Translations under genes and position numbers: made by a program | In this document: piece after piece, positions 17,406 to 25,777 of the stretch | How the letters are laid out: every line of letters starts with the position of its first letter | Numbering within the stretch: the first letter of the stretch is position 1 | Notes under the pieces: generated by a model | Seen by the model: the letters and a program-made list of their open reading frames with translations, nothing else | Database searches by the model: none | What the model was told of the DNA's origin: nothing | Assembly (NCBI RefSeq): GCF_000773975.1 | Contig: NZ_JRUQ01000014.1 | Span: 1 to 56,909, forward strand | Direction of reading: 5' to 3' | From: Erwinia typographi | GTDB lineage: Bacteria > Pseudomonadota > Gammaproteobacteria > Enterobacterales > Enterobacteriaceae | DNA length: 56,909 nucleotides

Positions 17406-19346
17406 TTAATAACCGTATTCCTTTGCTTTTTCACGAATCATTTCCTCAATACCGGTTTCGCGACTTATCATTGATGGTTCATTTATACTTTCCACAATAC
17501 CAGAATTAATATAAGGATCAGATCCGGTTGTCCAATCAGCAAGATATCGAATTTCCGAAATAAACTCTTTATCCCACGTAGCGTCGCAATGACCTATAGG
17601 TAAATCATAAGCGACCACTCTGGACATAAATATATTACTTCCAGGCAGTGTGCTGTGATCTGTTGGTTGAGATACATAACTTCGTAATCTATTATCTTTT
17701 TCTTCGAAAGTTTCTTTTCTTGTTAACTCTTTCTGATAACCACTTGGAAGTTCTTTATAACCTATGACAACGTCTTTATTTGGATATAAGTCGATGTAAT
17801 TATCATATGTGTTATCATTTTTTTTACCAGTTTTCGGGTTTATCTCTCCCCACCCATCACGTTGTATTGAACCATGTTCTTTACCTACTCTAGTTTGGTC
17901 AAAATCCGCCAACTCATTGGCATTAATTGGTTCAGGAACTTTCTCGGCGTTCACAAACACTGTTTGCCATTTCGGTGGATCAGGATATGTATTACTACTA
18001 CTCTGATATTTATCACCTTCATCATCCCAAAATGGCTTCCCATCAGATAATGTGCCAAATGGTGTATATTGGTCAGGATTAGAACCACATGGTGTGTTTC
18101 TAGCCAACATTCTTTGGTATAAGTTGTTTTTAAATTTAATTAGTAATGGGTGTGGACTTCCTTTTTTGTCATTTGGTAGACCTTGCCATCCTATTGAGCG
18201 AAGCGGTAATGAACCCATAACTCGGTCATGAGGGCAAAAATAGATATAAGTTCTTCCGTGATTGTCGCGTTCTTGTATCTTTTCATTTCCAAGTACATTT
18301 TCCCCATTAGGCTTCCAGCTAGAATTATCAGAAAACTTACCTACACATAGTCCTTCATAACCGACAGCGGAAAGATGCGAGGTTTGTTTTGCAATTTTTT
18401 CAATTATTGATGATAAAGTACTCTCTCTGCCATTAGGAGAAATTCTCTCTTGCTGAGGAATTGAAAACTCATTCAGTTGGCTATTATGCATTGCATAAGG
18501 TGAGTTTAAAATAAAGAGAGCATCTGGTCCTTTTTTAGCTAATGCCACTGCGGCTAGTGAAATCATGGTTCCCTGGCTATGAGATATAATACTAACAGTG
18601 TCATTTGGATACTTATCTCTAATACGGTCTAAAAGCTTCGCGAGCCTATTAGCTGCATGGGAGTAGTATTTCCGTGGCGGAGCATTTGTCAAAAGCCTAT
18701 CTTTATCTTCATTAAAATACTGAATTTTCACCCCGAAAATTCCTGCTAAATTTTCATCAAATCCATAGTTACTCCAAAGTGAGTGTAAATTATTCGTGCC
18801 ATTTTGGAATGGTCCCCCACCCCATATGTATGGTCCTTTATTTCTAATTTCATCTAATTTCATACCCTTTCTTTTCATTTGATGAAAATCTTCGCCGTTA
18901 ATATTAGCTAAAGGAATAACATATTTTTCCTCTTCACCACTCGCAGAAGAATACCCCCAATAGAATCTAATTATTGGCGATCTTTCATTGTCTTCAACAA
19001 GTTCTCTACGAGCCAGAGGTGAAGTGGTCTGCCCCTCGTTTTCAACTAAAACCGAACTATCTGTACTATATTTGTTCGGTTTCAAAGAAAATGGGGTTCC
19101 TTTCAGTCCCAGTCGAATATTCAACCCTTTACAGAGAGACTCTTCTGCATTTTGATACCATTCACCAGTTGAATTAACACCATGAACGAGAATAATCAAT
19201 CCCGGTAGGTGAGGAGGCAAGTCACACCCACCACGAACTTTAATATTTTTATGTGAAGGGCTTGAACGCCACGAAGGGCGGCCATTATCATCATACTTTA
19301 AATCCAAAGTTCTGGTTACTTCTACTTTTTTATTCATTAACAACAT
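17406..19346 (-). CDS. Tle3-like T6SS lipase effector (alpha/beta hydrolase)
   Basis: 646 aa. A nucleophile elbow reads ISHSQGT, so the Ser lies in an SHSQG box; canonical lipases have GxSxG. An oxyanion-type LVHGVNSTGEW segment lies near residue 55. The large C-terminal half and overall size resemble Tle3 (DUF3274) phospholipase effectors, which attack membrane phospholipids in the target periplasm. It lies between VgrG and PAAR, the usual place for a cargo effector, and codons are far richer in A/T than in the T6SS core. Two starts are possible (19346 and 19337). Confidence 0.82.
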   Translation of the reverse strand: MLLMNKKVEVTRTLDLKYDDNGRPSWRSSPSHKNIKVRGGCDLPPHLPGLIILVHGVNSTGEWYQNAEESLCKGLNIRLGLKGTPFSLKPNKYSTDSSVLVENEGQTTSPLARRELVEDNERSPIIRFYWGYSSASGEEEKYVIPLANINGEDFHQMKRKGMKLDEIRNKGPYIWGGGPFQNGTNNLHSLWSNYGFDENLAGIFGVKIQYFNEDKDRLLTNAPPRKYYSHAANRLAKLLDRIRDKYPNDTVSIISHSQGTMISLAAVALAKKGPDALFILNSPYAMHNSQLNEFSIPQQERISPNGRESTLSSIIEKIAKQTSHLSAVGYEGLCVGKFSDNSSWKPNGENVLGNEKIQERDNHGRTYIYFCPHDRVMGSLPLRSIGWQGLPNDKKGSPHPLLIKFKNNLYQRMLARNTPCGSNPDQYTPFGTLSDGKPFWDDEGDKYQSSSNTYPDPPKWQTVFVNAEKVPEPINANELADFDQTRVGKEHGSIQRDGWGEINPKTGKKNDNTYDNYIDLYPNKDVVIGYKELPSGYQKELTRKETFEEKDNRLRSYVSQPTDHSTLPGSNIFMSRVVAYDLPIGHCDATWDKEFISEIRYLADWTTGSDPYINSGIVESINEPSMISRETGIEEMIREKAKEYGY

Positions 19347-19373
19347 AGCCCTTTTATTTTATTAAAAATGAAA

Positions 19374-19568
19374 TCACCTAATAATTGGAACTCCATGCGA
19401 TTGAAGAAAAAAGATAAAAACATAAGACAAAACCACACACATACACCATTTACCTATATTCTTCCATATACCACAAATTGGATTATGCAAAAAGCCAACA
19501 ATTATATATAAGATACTACCAATCAAAACAGAGTATAAAAAAATTATAAAAAACACCAAACCTAACAT
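19374..19568 (-). CDS. small two-helix membrane protein, candidate immunity protein
   Basis: 64 aa with two hydrophobic helices (about residues 3-25 and 40-58) linked by a short Cys- and Lys-containing loop. The ATG at 19568 has GAGG 7 bases upstream; a GTG two codons earlier is less well spaced. It lies between VgrG and the lipase gene. Known Tle3 systems use a periplasmic or lipoprotein immunity protein; this one is a small integral membrane protein. Immunity is inferred from position only. Confidence 0.55.
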   Translation of the reverse strand: MLGLVFFIIFLYSVLIGSILYIIVGFLHNPICGIWKNIGKWCMCVVLSYVFIFFLQSHGVPIIR

Positions 19569-19587
19569 AGACACACCTCAAAATAAC

Positions 19588-22080
19588 TTAACGTTCATTA
19601 AGTGCCATTAATATATCACCTATTAAATCTGAAGAGTTAAGTGATGTTGCGCCTAATGAATCTGTTATACCAGTAACAACTGATCCATTTGGCATGGTTA
19701 TTTTATAAGCCTTTCCTGGTAATGGTTCTTGAGTTAATGCATTTCTGATAATGAATTTTTCATCAAAACTTTCTGGTTCGAATGATTTCATCACGCCCTG
19801 TAGACTACCGGTGCCAGCTTTCTTAATGCCCGTGTTCTTGATGAGCAGTTTGCCCGGCCCACCAATCTCAACATTTCCGCCTTTGATTTTGATATAGCCG
19901 CCCCCGCATACCAGCGTCAGTTCATCCTGCGCCGTAACAACCAGCTTCTTACCACTCGATATATGCGTGTCCTGCGTGGACCACGTGGTGATGTTTCCGC
20001 CCTGAGCCTGAATATCAATATCGTTATGGGAGCTGAACAGCTTTGCACCTTCACGACTGTACAGGCTCAGTTGTTTACCTGCGGCCAGCGTGAAGTCTTT
20101 TTTTGCTCCGACATCCAGCTGCCTGCCAGCCGTCAGTGTCAGATTATCGCCAGCAGACAACTGCATATCTTCCCCACTGACCAGCGCCATTCCTTTTGGT
20201 GCACTGCCCAGGATCACCTCCTCATGCAGTTGTTCAATTTTCTGCTTCAGGAGTGTTTGCTGACGACTGACATCGGCCGCCAGTGCCTGTGCCTGCTGTG
20301 CACTGGCGGCAAGGGATTCCATTTCGACTAATGCCGCTGAAAGCCTTGCAAGTGCAGGCTCCATCTCCAGCACCTGCCCCTGCGCTTTTGTCTGGCCGTC
20401 CGCGCTGATAAACAGCCCTTTCTGCGCACGGATAGCGCCCCGGCTGTCGGTTCTGAGCTCAAAACCCTCCCCGCGTTTTTTCCTTTCGCCGTCGACGATA
20501 TGACCGAGATTCAGCTGGCTCTTGCCGCCGTACTCCGTGGAGACCTTGATATGCTCCTGGTCACGGCTGTCATCAAGGCGGATTTTGTTGTTTGCCGGCG
20601 TGCGCAGGACGTTGCGCCTGTAGTTCCGGATGGTAACGTGGTCGCCGTGTGCTGAGTCGTGCAGTACGCCGGAGATGTACGGTCTGTCCGGGTTACCATC
20701 CTCAAAACCAACCGCCACTTCCGTACCTGCCAGCAGCGGCAGATGCAGGCCGTAAGTGTCGCCGGCATACGGACGGGACTGCCGCACCCACAGGCTTTCA
20801 AAACCCGTTTCCCAGGTATCGCGGTCAAACAGCATGTTGACGCGATAGCGGCCGTCTTTATCGATATGCCCGTAGGTGTCATTCTCGGTGGTACTGGTGA
20901 CGCGGGCCGGTAATGTGCCGGCCATTACCGGGCGTGCTCCCGGCTCAGGACGGAAACATAAATCCGTGCTGTCCGGGATGCCGTTGAAGCTGACGCTAAA
21001 ATCTTCATCACGGCGCGCATGACTGTGTATCGCCGTGATGACCACGCCCTGAGCAAACACGTCTGCCACTTCGTGCCCGCCGGTGACTTTCAGCACCTGC
21101 CCCGGAGAGAGGGCCGGGCTGCTGGTGATAGCCTGCACCCGGGTCTGGTCATTCAGGTAGCGTTCGTGACGAATACGGGCGTAAAACGCACCGGACTCCG
21201 GTGCCGGATTGCGGTCATGCGCACTGCCCGGCGTCAGCCAGTTATCCCCCCAGTGGTAAGCCTCCCCACAGGTGGTCTCATCCCCGCAGCTCACATCCAC
21301 CTGTGTGTTCATGTCTTCCGTGGCCTGGCGGTAGTTGTAGTCGCGGGTGCTCACCTGTTTCGGTACCACGCGGTGGTGGCTCGTCATGCCCCATACCGAA
21401 TCCCTTCCCTCAGAATGCTGCCCTGATGGCGGCACCGAGGGTAGCGTCAGGCCTTTCTCATACCCCTGCTGACCGTCATAAAACTCCACCACGTCGATGT
21501 TCAGGCGTGTATCGGTGGTAAAGCGGAACCAGATGCCCACCTCACCCAGCAGGCGGGTGATAAAGTGCAGGTCGTCCTCGCCGTACTGCATCACCTGCTC
21601 ACGGCGCGGGTATGCCTGCCCCAGTGAAAACAGAAAATCCTGGCCGCGCATGTTGTGACGCTCCCGCAGGATTTTTTCCACGATTTGCGGGACGGACATA
21701 TCCTGGTAAATGGCGTTCTGGTGCGAACGGTCAAGCAGCGCCAGACGCGGTGTGAGCGTCAGGGCGTAACGGGTTTCATCCTTCGAGGTGCTGAGGCGTT
21801 CGAATCCACTCACCACCCCCTGAAGGGTGCGCACGACCTGCTGCATTTTAGTGCCCCAGCCCTGGTCGACCGGCGCCTGAAGGGTCAGGGAGCCGGCCTT
21901 CATCAGCATCATCTCTTTGCTGATAGCATGGTCACCGCTGGTGAATTCAATGCGGTAGCTGAACGGCCTGCTCAGGGCCTCGTCGCCCTCAAAAGCCAGC
22001 ACGTCCAGCGCTGACTGACAGCCCTTAACCGCCAGCAGATGATGATTATGGCTGAACCTTAACGGCAGCATGTTACTCAT
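19588..22080 (-). CDS. vgrG: VgrG (TssI) with a C-terminal cargo extension
   Basis: 830 aa. The gp27-like N-terminal region, a gp5-like OB-fold (VTSTTENDTYGHIDKDGRYRV, DRDTWETG, then the PLLAGTEVAVGFEDGNPDRPYI spike motif) and a long beta-helical DUF2345 needle are all present. After GIKKAGTGSL, about 65 extra residues include LPGKAYKITMPNGSVV and read like a transthyretin-type carrier domain. That tail is AT-rich, unlike the rest. It probably carries the lipase encoded next door. Confidence 0.93.
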   Translation of the reverse strand: MSNMLPLRFSHNHHLLAVKGCQSALDVLAFEGDEALSRPFSYRIEFTSGDHAISKEMMLMKAGSLTLQAPVDQGWGTKMQQVVRTLQGVVSGFERLSTSKDETRYALTLTPRLALLDRSHQNAIYQDMSVPQIVEKILRERHNMRGQDFLFSLGQAYPRREQVMQYGEDDLHFITRLLGEVGIWFRFTTDTRLNIDVVEFYDGQQGYEKGLTLPSVPPSGQHSEGRDSVWGMTSHHRVVPKQVSTRDYNYRQATEDMNTQVDVSCGDETTCGEAYHWGDNWLTPGSAHDRNPAPESGAFYARIRHERYLNDQTRVQAITSSPALSPGQVLKVTGGHEVADVFAQGVVITAIHSHARRDEDFSVSFNGIPDSTDLCFRPEPGARPVMAGTLPARVTSTTENDTYGHIDKDGRYRVNMLFDRDTWETGFESLWVRQSRPYAGDTYGLHLPLLAGTEVAVGFEDGNPDRPYISGVLHDSAHGDHVTIRNYRRNVLRTPANNKIRLDDSRDQEHIKVSTEYGGKSQLNLGHIVDGERKKRGEGFELRTDSRGAIRAQKGLFISADGQTKAQGQVLEMEPALARLSAALVEMESLAASAQQAQALAADVSRQQTLLKQKIEQLHEEVILGSAPKGMALVSGEDMQLSAGDNLTLTAGRQLDVGAKKDFTLAAGKQLSLYSREGAKLFSSHNDIDIQAQGGNITTWSTQDTHISSGKKLVVTAQDELTLVCGGGYIKIKGGNVEIGGPGKLLIKNTGIKKAGTGSLQGVMKSFEPESFDEKFIIRNALTQEPLPGKAYKITMPNGSVVTGITDSLGATSLNSSDLIGDILMALNER

Positions 22081-24746
22081 GCGTTTACTCCCTGTATCCG
22101 GTCAAATTCCAGTACAATCCCCTCATCCTCATTCCAGCCGAGCGTCAGGGCGTGTGGCATCTGCTTTGCGGCCAGGTGGGTCAGCAGTTGCTGACTCAGT
22201 ACCGGCAGTATTTGCTGGTTCAGCAGGCTGTCGACGTTGCGTGCACCGGTGTCCGGCAGCAGGCAGGCGGCCGTCAGGGCGTCGTAAAGGCCTTCATCAA
22301 TCTGCGTGGTCAGACCGTAGTGACGGTTCAGACGCCTGCTGACCTGTGCAAGCTTCATCTCCACGATGGTGCGCATGGCAGTTTCTGCTAACGGACGATA
22401 AATCACCGTCTGGAAGCGGGCCAGCAGCGCCGGCTGAAAGTGGTCGCGCAGAACCGGGCGCAGCAGTTCGTGCAGCTCAGTTTCTGTCGCATCCGGCCGT
22501 TCATCCAGCAACTGCATTATGTGGTCGCTGCCGAGATTGGCGGTCATCAGAATAACGGTGTTGCGAAAGTCGATTTCACGGCCTTCGCCATCACGCATAA
22601 AGCCGCGGTCGAACACCTGATAGAACAGGTTAATGACGTCGCGGTGCGCCTTTTCCACTTCATCCAGCAGTACCACGCTGTACGGGCGCCTGCGCACCGC
22701 TTCGGTCAGTATTCCGCCCTGACCGTAGCCGACGTAGCCCGGCGGGGAGCCTTTCAGCTGGGAAACGGTATGCGGCTCCTGGTACTCGGACAGGTTGATG
22801 GTAATCAGCGACTTCTCACCGCCATACAGCACATCCGCCAGCGCCAGCGCGGTTTCGGTTTTCCCCACGCCGCTCGGGCCGGCCAGCAGGAACACGCCCT
22901 GCGGGCCGTTTTCGGACGTCAGTCCGGTCTTCGCCGCGCGCAGGCGCTGTGCAATGGCACTGAGCGGAACGTCCTGCCCCACCACGCGTTTGCCGATGTC
23001 GTTTTCAAGCGTCAGCAGTCCTGCCTGTTCGTCTTTCATCAGCGATGAAAGTGGCACGCCCGTCCAGTCAGCAATCACGCTGGCGACGGTGCGGGTGTCA
23101 ACATCCACCTGAATCAGCGCATCGCCCTGCCGTGCCTGTGCCAGCTGTTTCTGCAGCGCTGCAATCTCTGCCTGCCGGCTGATACCCTGACGGCTGGCCA
23201 GCAGTTGTCGGGCAATCCCGCGTTCAGCTTCAGTACGATTTTCCTGCTGCTGCAGGGTCTCTTCCAGGACGTTGCGCCGTTGTTCAATGAGACTCAGCCG
23301 CTCTTTGTGACGGGTGCCGCCCGCCGCAATATCGTCCAGCAGCGCCTGCTCTTCCAGTGCCAGCGCAGTCAGCTGCGCGTTCAGGCGCACAATTTGTTCC
23401 GGTACCGTGTCGAGGCTCATGCGCACGCGGGCAGCAGCGGTGTCGAGCAGGTCAACGGCCTTGTCCGGCAGCTGGCGGCCGGTCAGGTAGCGACGGGACA
23501 GCGTGACCGCGACTTTGACCGCATCGTCGGTGATATGCACATGGTGGTGTTCCGCGTAGCGGGATTTCAGGCCCCTGAGCATCAGACAGGCCGTGTCATC
23601 GTCCGGCTCGTCCACCTTTACCATCTGGAAGCGGCGCTCCAGCGCGGCATCGCGCTCGAAGTACTGTTTATACTCGCTCCAGGTAGTCGCGGCGATGGTG
23701 CGCAGTTCGCCGCGGGCAAGTGCCGGTTTCAGCAGGTTGGCCGCGTCCGCGCCCCCTGCCTGGTTCCCCGCGCCGATAATAGTGTGGGCTTCATCGATAA
23801 ACAGCAGAACCGGCACCGGAGACTGCTGTACGGCATCGATGACGTTTTTCAGGCGCTGTTCAAATTCGCCCTTCACGCCCGCACCCGCCTGCAGCAGGCC
23901 GAGGTCAAGGGTGCGCAGAACCACCGGTCGGAGGGAAGCCGGGACATTACCCTCTGCAATACGCAGTGCCAGGCCTTCAACCAGTGCCGTTTTCCCCACG
24001 CCCGGCTCGCCGACCAGTATCGGGTTGTTCTTGCGACGGCGGGAGAGGATATCCACCATCTGGCGGATTTCGGTATCACGGCCGAATACCGGGTCGATTT
24101 TGCCTTCCTTCGCTCTGGCGGTGACGTCCAGGGTAAATTTGTCGAGTGCGTTCTGCAGCGCCGGGGGCAGCTCACCCTCTTTCTGTTCTGCACCAACAGG
24201 ACGGCCGATAAATTCCACCTCACCACCGTGGCTCTGCGCCAGTTCGGCTTCGTGCTGCACGTCCGGACGTTCGTCCGACTGTGCGTCCAGCAGCGGACGG
24301 AGACATTCCAGCTGGCTCTGACCGGGCGTCAGCAGGGGCCACAGCCCGTCGCAGCGCACCAGCTTCTGCTTTTCCACCAGGGCCATCAACAGGTGCAGGC
24401 TCCGGATTTGCGCTTCACCGTTAAGCGATGCTGTAAGCCAGGCCTCCTGCATCAGTGTCCGGATGTTGTCAGACAGCTGCGGGCGGTGGCGTACGGAGCG
24501 CGGCTGCCTGTCCAGCCAGCCGAGCAAATCCTGCCAGATGGCGTCCATATCCCACTCGTAGCGACGGGCCAGCACCGTCAGGTCGCCTTCGCCCTGCTCC
24601 AGCAGTTTCAGCAGCCAGTGCTCCGGCAGGATTTCCGCGTGCGCACGGGTCTGGCAGAGCGAAGCCGCCCCCTCCATCGCCCGGGCACAGTAAGGGTTGA
24701 GACGCCGGAGAAGGATTGCCGGGTTTTCCATATTGTTTTTACTCAC
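22077..24746 (-). CDS. clpV: ClpV (TssH), sheath-disassembly AAA+ ATPase
   Basis: 889 aa from the GTG at 24746. AAGG lies about 9 bases before this GTG; an ATG 5 codons later and a GTG 7 codons earlier are alternatives. An N-terminal Clp-repeat domain is followed by two AAA+ modules. The first has Walker A GEPGVGKT at residues 246-253 and Walker B LLFIDEAHT. The second has GPSGVGKT near residue 620 and VVLLDEVEKAH. ClpV unfolds TssC after contraction to recycle sheath. Its stop overlaps the vgrG start by 4 bases. Confidence 0.95.
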   Translation of the reverse strand: MSKNNMENPAILLRRLNPYCARAMEGAASLCQTRAHAEILPEHWLLKLLEQGEGDLTVLARRYEWDMDAIWQDLLGWLDRQPRSVRHRPQLSDNIRTLMQEAWLTASLNGEAQIRSLHLLMALVEKQKLVRCDGLWPLLTPGQSQLECLRPLLDAQSDERPDVQHEAELAQSHGGEVEFIGRPVGAEQKEGELPPALQNALDKFTLDVTARAKEGKIDPVFGRDTEIRQMVDILSRRRKNNPILVGEPGVGKTALVEGLALRIAEGNVPASLRPVVLRTLDLGLLQAGAGVKGEFEQRLKNVIDAVQQSPVPVLLFIDEAHTIIGAGNQAGGADAANLLKPALARGELRTIAATTWSEYKQYFERDAALERRFQMVKVDEPDDDTACLMLRGLKSRYAEHHHVHITDDAVKVAVTLSRRYLTGRQLPDKAVDLLDTAAARVRMSLDTVPEQIVRLNAQLTALALEEQALLDDIAAGGTRHKERLSLIEQRRNVLEETLQQQENRTEAERGIARQLLASRQGISRQAEIAALQKQLAQARQGDALIQVDVDTRTVASVIADWTGVPLSSLMKDEQAGLLTLENDIGKRVVGQDVPLSAIAQRLRAAKTGLTSENGPQGVFLLAGPSGVGKTETALALADVLYGGEKSLITINLSEYQEPHTVSQLKGSPPGYVGYGQGGILTEAVRRRPYSVVLLDEVEKAHRDVINLFYQVFDRGFMRDGEGREIDFRNTVILMTANLGSDHIMQLLDERPDATETELHELLRPVLRDHFQPALLARFQTVIYRPLAETAMRTIVEMKLAQVSRRLNRHYGLTTQIDEGLYDALTAACLLPDTGARNVDSLLNQQILPVLSQQLLTHLAAKQMPHALTLGWNEDEGIVLEFDRIQGVNA

Positions 24747-24830
24747 TGTTGGGGACCTTTCGGACACGCTACCGCCCCTGGCCGTTACCGAGGCCCATAA
24801 GGTCTGTTTCCGGGATGTGATGCTTTCTTT

Positions 24831-24860
24831 GCTGAACGCCCGTGGTTACAGGCGCTCAGC
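24831..24860 (-). other. hairpin between the 101-aa gene and clpV
   Basis: Arms GCTGAACGCC and GGCGCTCAGC pair over 10 positions with one mismatch around a 10-base loop. There is no U-run after it on the minus strand (the T-run lies before it), so it is not a standard terminator. It sits in the 165-base leader of clpV and could affect mRNA stability. Confidence 0.45.
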
Positions 24861-24911
24861 AAAAAAAGGGCCTGATCCAGCACAGGCAGCCGGTGCCGTG
24901 CCGGATGCCGG

Positions 24912-25217
24912 TCAGAAGCGCTGCCCCACACGCTCCCGCTTTTCAACCTTCACGGGACGGGTTCCACTGTCATCAAGAATGACGTGCCAGCAACTGGCAT
25001 TTGCGGCTGGCTGCAGCGTCATGTGCAGACGGGCATCCCCGCCTCCGCCGGGGCCGGCCTTACGGTGCGGGCCGGCTATCACCTTCAGCTGTCCCGCGCA
25101 GTACGCGCGGTGAAGCTGCGCATCCAGTGCGCAGGCTTTTTCAATAAGCCGCGCCGTGTAGTTCCGGCTGAAGCGCGGATCCTTCTGCCAGTGTGTTGCC
25201 CACTGAATCAGAGACAC
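24912..25217 (-). CDS. small T6SS-linked protein of unknown function
   Basis: 101 aa from a GTG with a perfect AGGAGG 5-6 bases upstream. It has no signal peptide or membrane helix and opens MSLIQWATHWQKDPRF. The middle is Gly/Pro-rich and the end is basic. It lies between hcp and clpV. Small genes occur in this slot in other enterobacterial clusters, but I recognise no family. Confidence 0.55.
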   Translation of the reverse strand: MSLIQWATHWQKDPRFSRNYTARLIEKACALDAQLHRAYCAGQLKVIAGPHRKAGPGGGGDARLHMTLQPAANASCWHVILDDSGTRPVKVEKRERVGQRF

Positions 25218-25234
25218 AAAAACCTCCTGTAGAG

Positions 25235-25254
25235 CGGCACACCTGCGTGTGCCG
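25235..25254 (-). other. perfect stem-loop 3' of hcp
   Basis: CGGCACAC and GTGTGCCG form an 8-base-pair stem with a 4-base loop, 27 bases after the hcp stop codon. No U-run follows, so it is more likely a processing or stabilising hairpin, or a leaky terminator, than a full stop. It would let hcp mRNA accumulate above the downstream genes. Confidence 0.5.
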
Positions 25255-25280
25255 TAATAAACTGACGGATAAAAAGCGAT

Positions 25281-25772
25281 TTACGCGGTGGCGCGTTCGT
25301 TCCAGGAATCGGAATGAATGATGTTGCCGTCTTTGTAGGTCCAGGTGATTTTTTCGTAGCGCAGTTCGATGGCTTCGAGGTGGTTGTGCTTCTCAAAGGC
25401 CGGGTTCTTGACGTCATGCATCACCGGGTTCACCTTTACCACCTTCACGTTCTCAAGCTTCGTGTTGAAGTACTCCACTTCCTGACCCGCGTCGTTAATG
25501 CGGTACCACTTAAACTCCGCCGATTTCAGGGTCTGACCGGTGGTCACTGCCTTGTACAGGTACGGGCTGGACGAGTCGGTTTCTTTGGTGAACATGAACG
25601 GGGTGTGGATACGCGTGCCGGTCAGTTTGCCGGTATTGTTGTCGGTCGGGATGTACAGGTTATGCTCCTGCGCCACCACCTCGATGCTGCCTTCGCGATC
25701 CTGAACGTCCACGGAACCTTTGATGTCCGCGCCGCCGTCGTCTTTCAGCCAGAGATAAACTGGAATTGCCAT
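25281..25772 (-). CDS. hcp: Hcp (TssD), T6SS inner tube protein
   Basis: 163 aa, normal for Hcp. It starts MAIPVYLWLKDDGG and has the GSVDVQDREGSIEV strand and the conserved HTPFMFTKETD loop. Hcp rings stack into the tube that carries the VgrG/PAAR tip and small effectors. The ATG at 25772 has GGAG about 8 bases upstream. A hairpin follows the gene (25235-25254). Confidence 0.96.
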   Translation of the reverse strand: MAIPVYLWLKDDGGADIKGSVDVQDREGSIEVVAQEHNLYIPTDNNTGKLTGTRIHTPFMFTKETDSSSPYLYKAVTTGQTLKSAEFKWYRINDAGQEVEYFNTKLENVKVVKVNPVMHDVKNPAFEKHNHLEAIELRYEKITWTYKDGNIIHSDSWNERATA

Positions 25773-25777
25773 AAAAA

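Noticed and set aside
23205..24800. 531-codon rightward open frame over clpV
   Set aside because: It is antisense to a ClpV with both Walker motifs; GC-rich coding DNA often opens the opposite frame.
24831..24860. clpV-leader hairpin as an intrinsic terminator
   Set aside because: The T-run precedes the stem on the transcribed strand, so the order is wrong.
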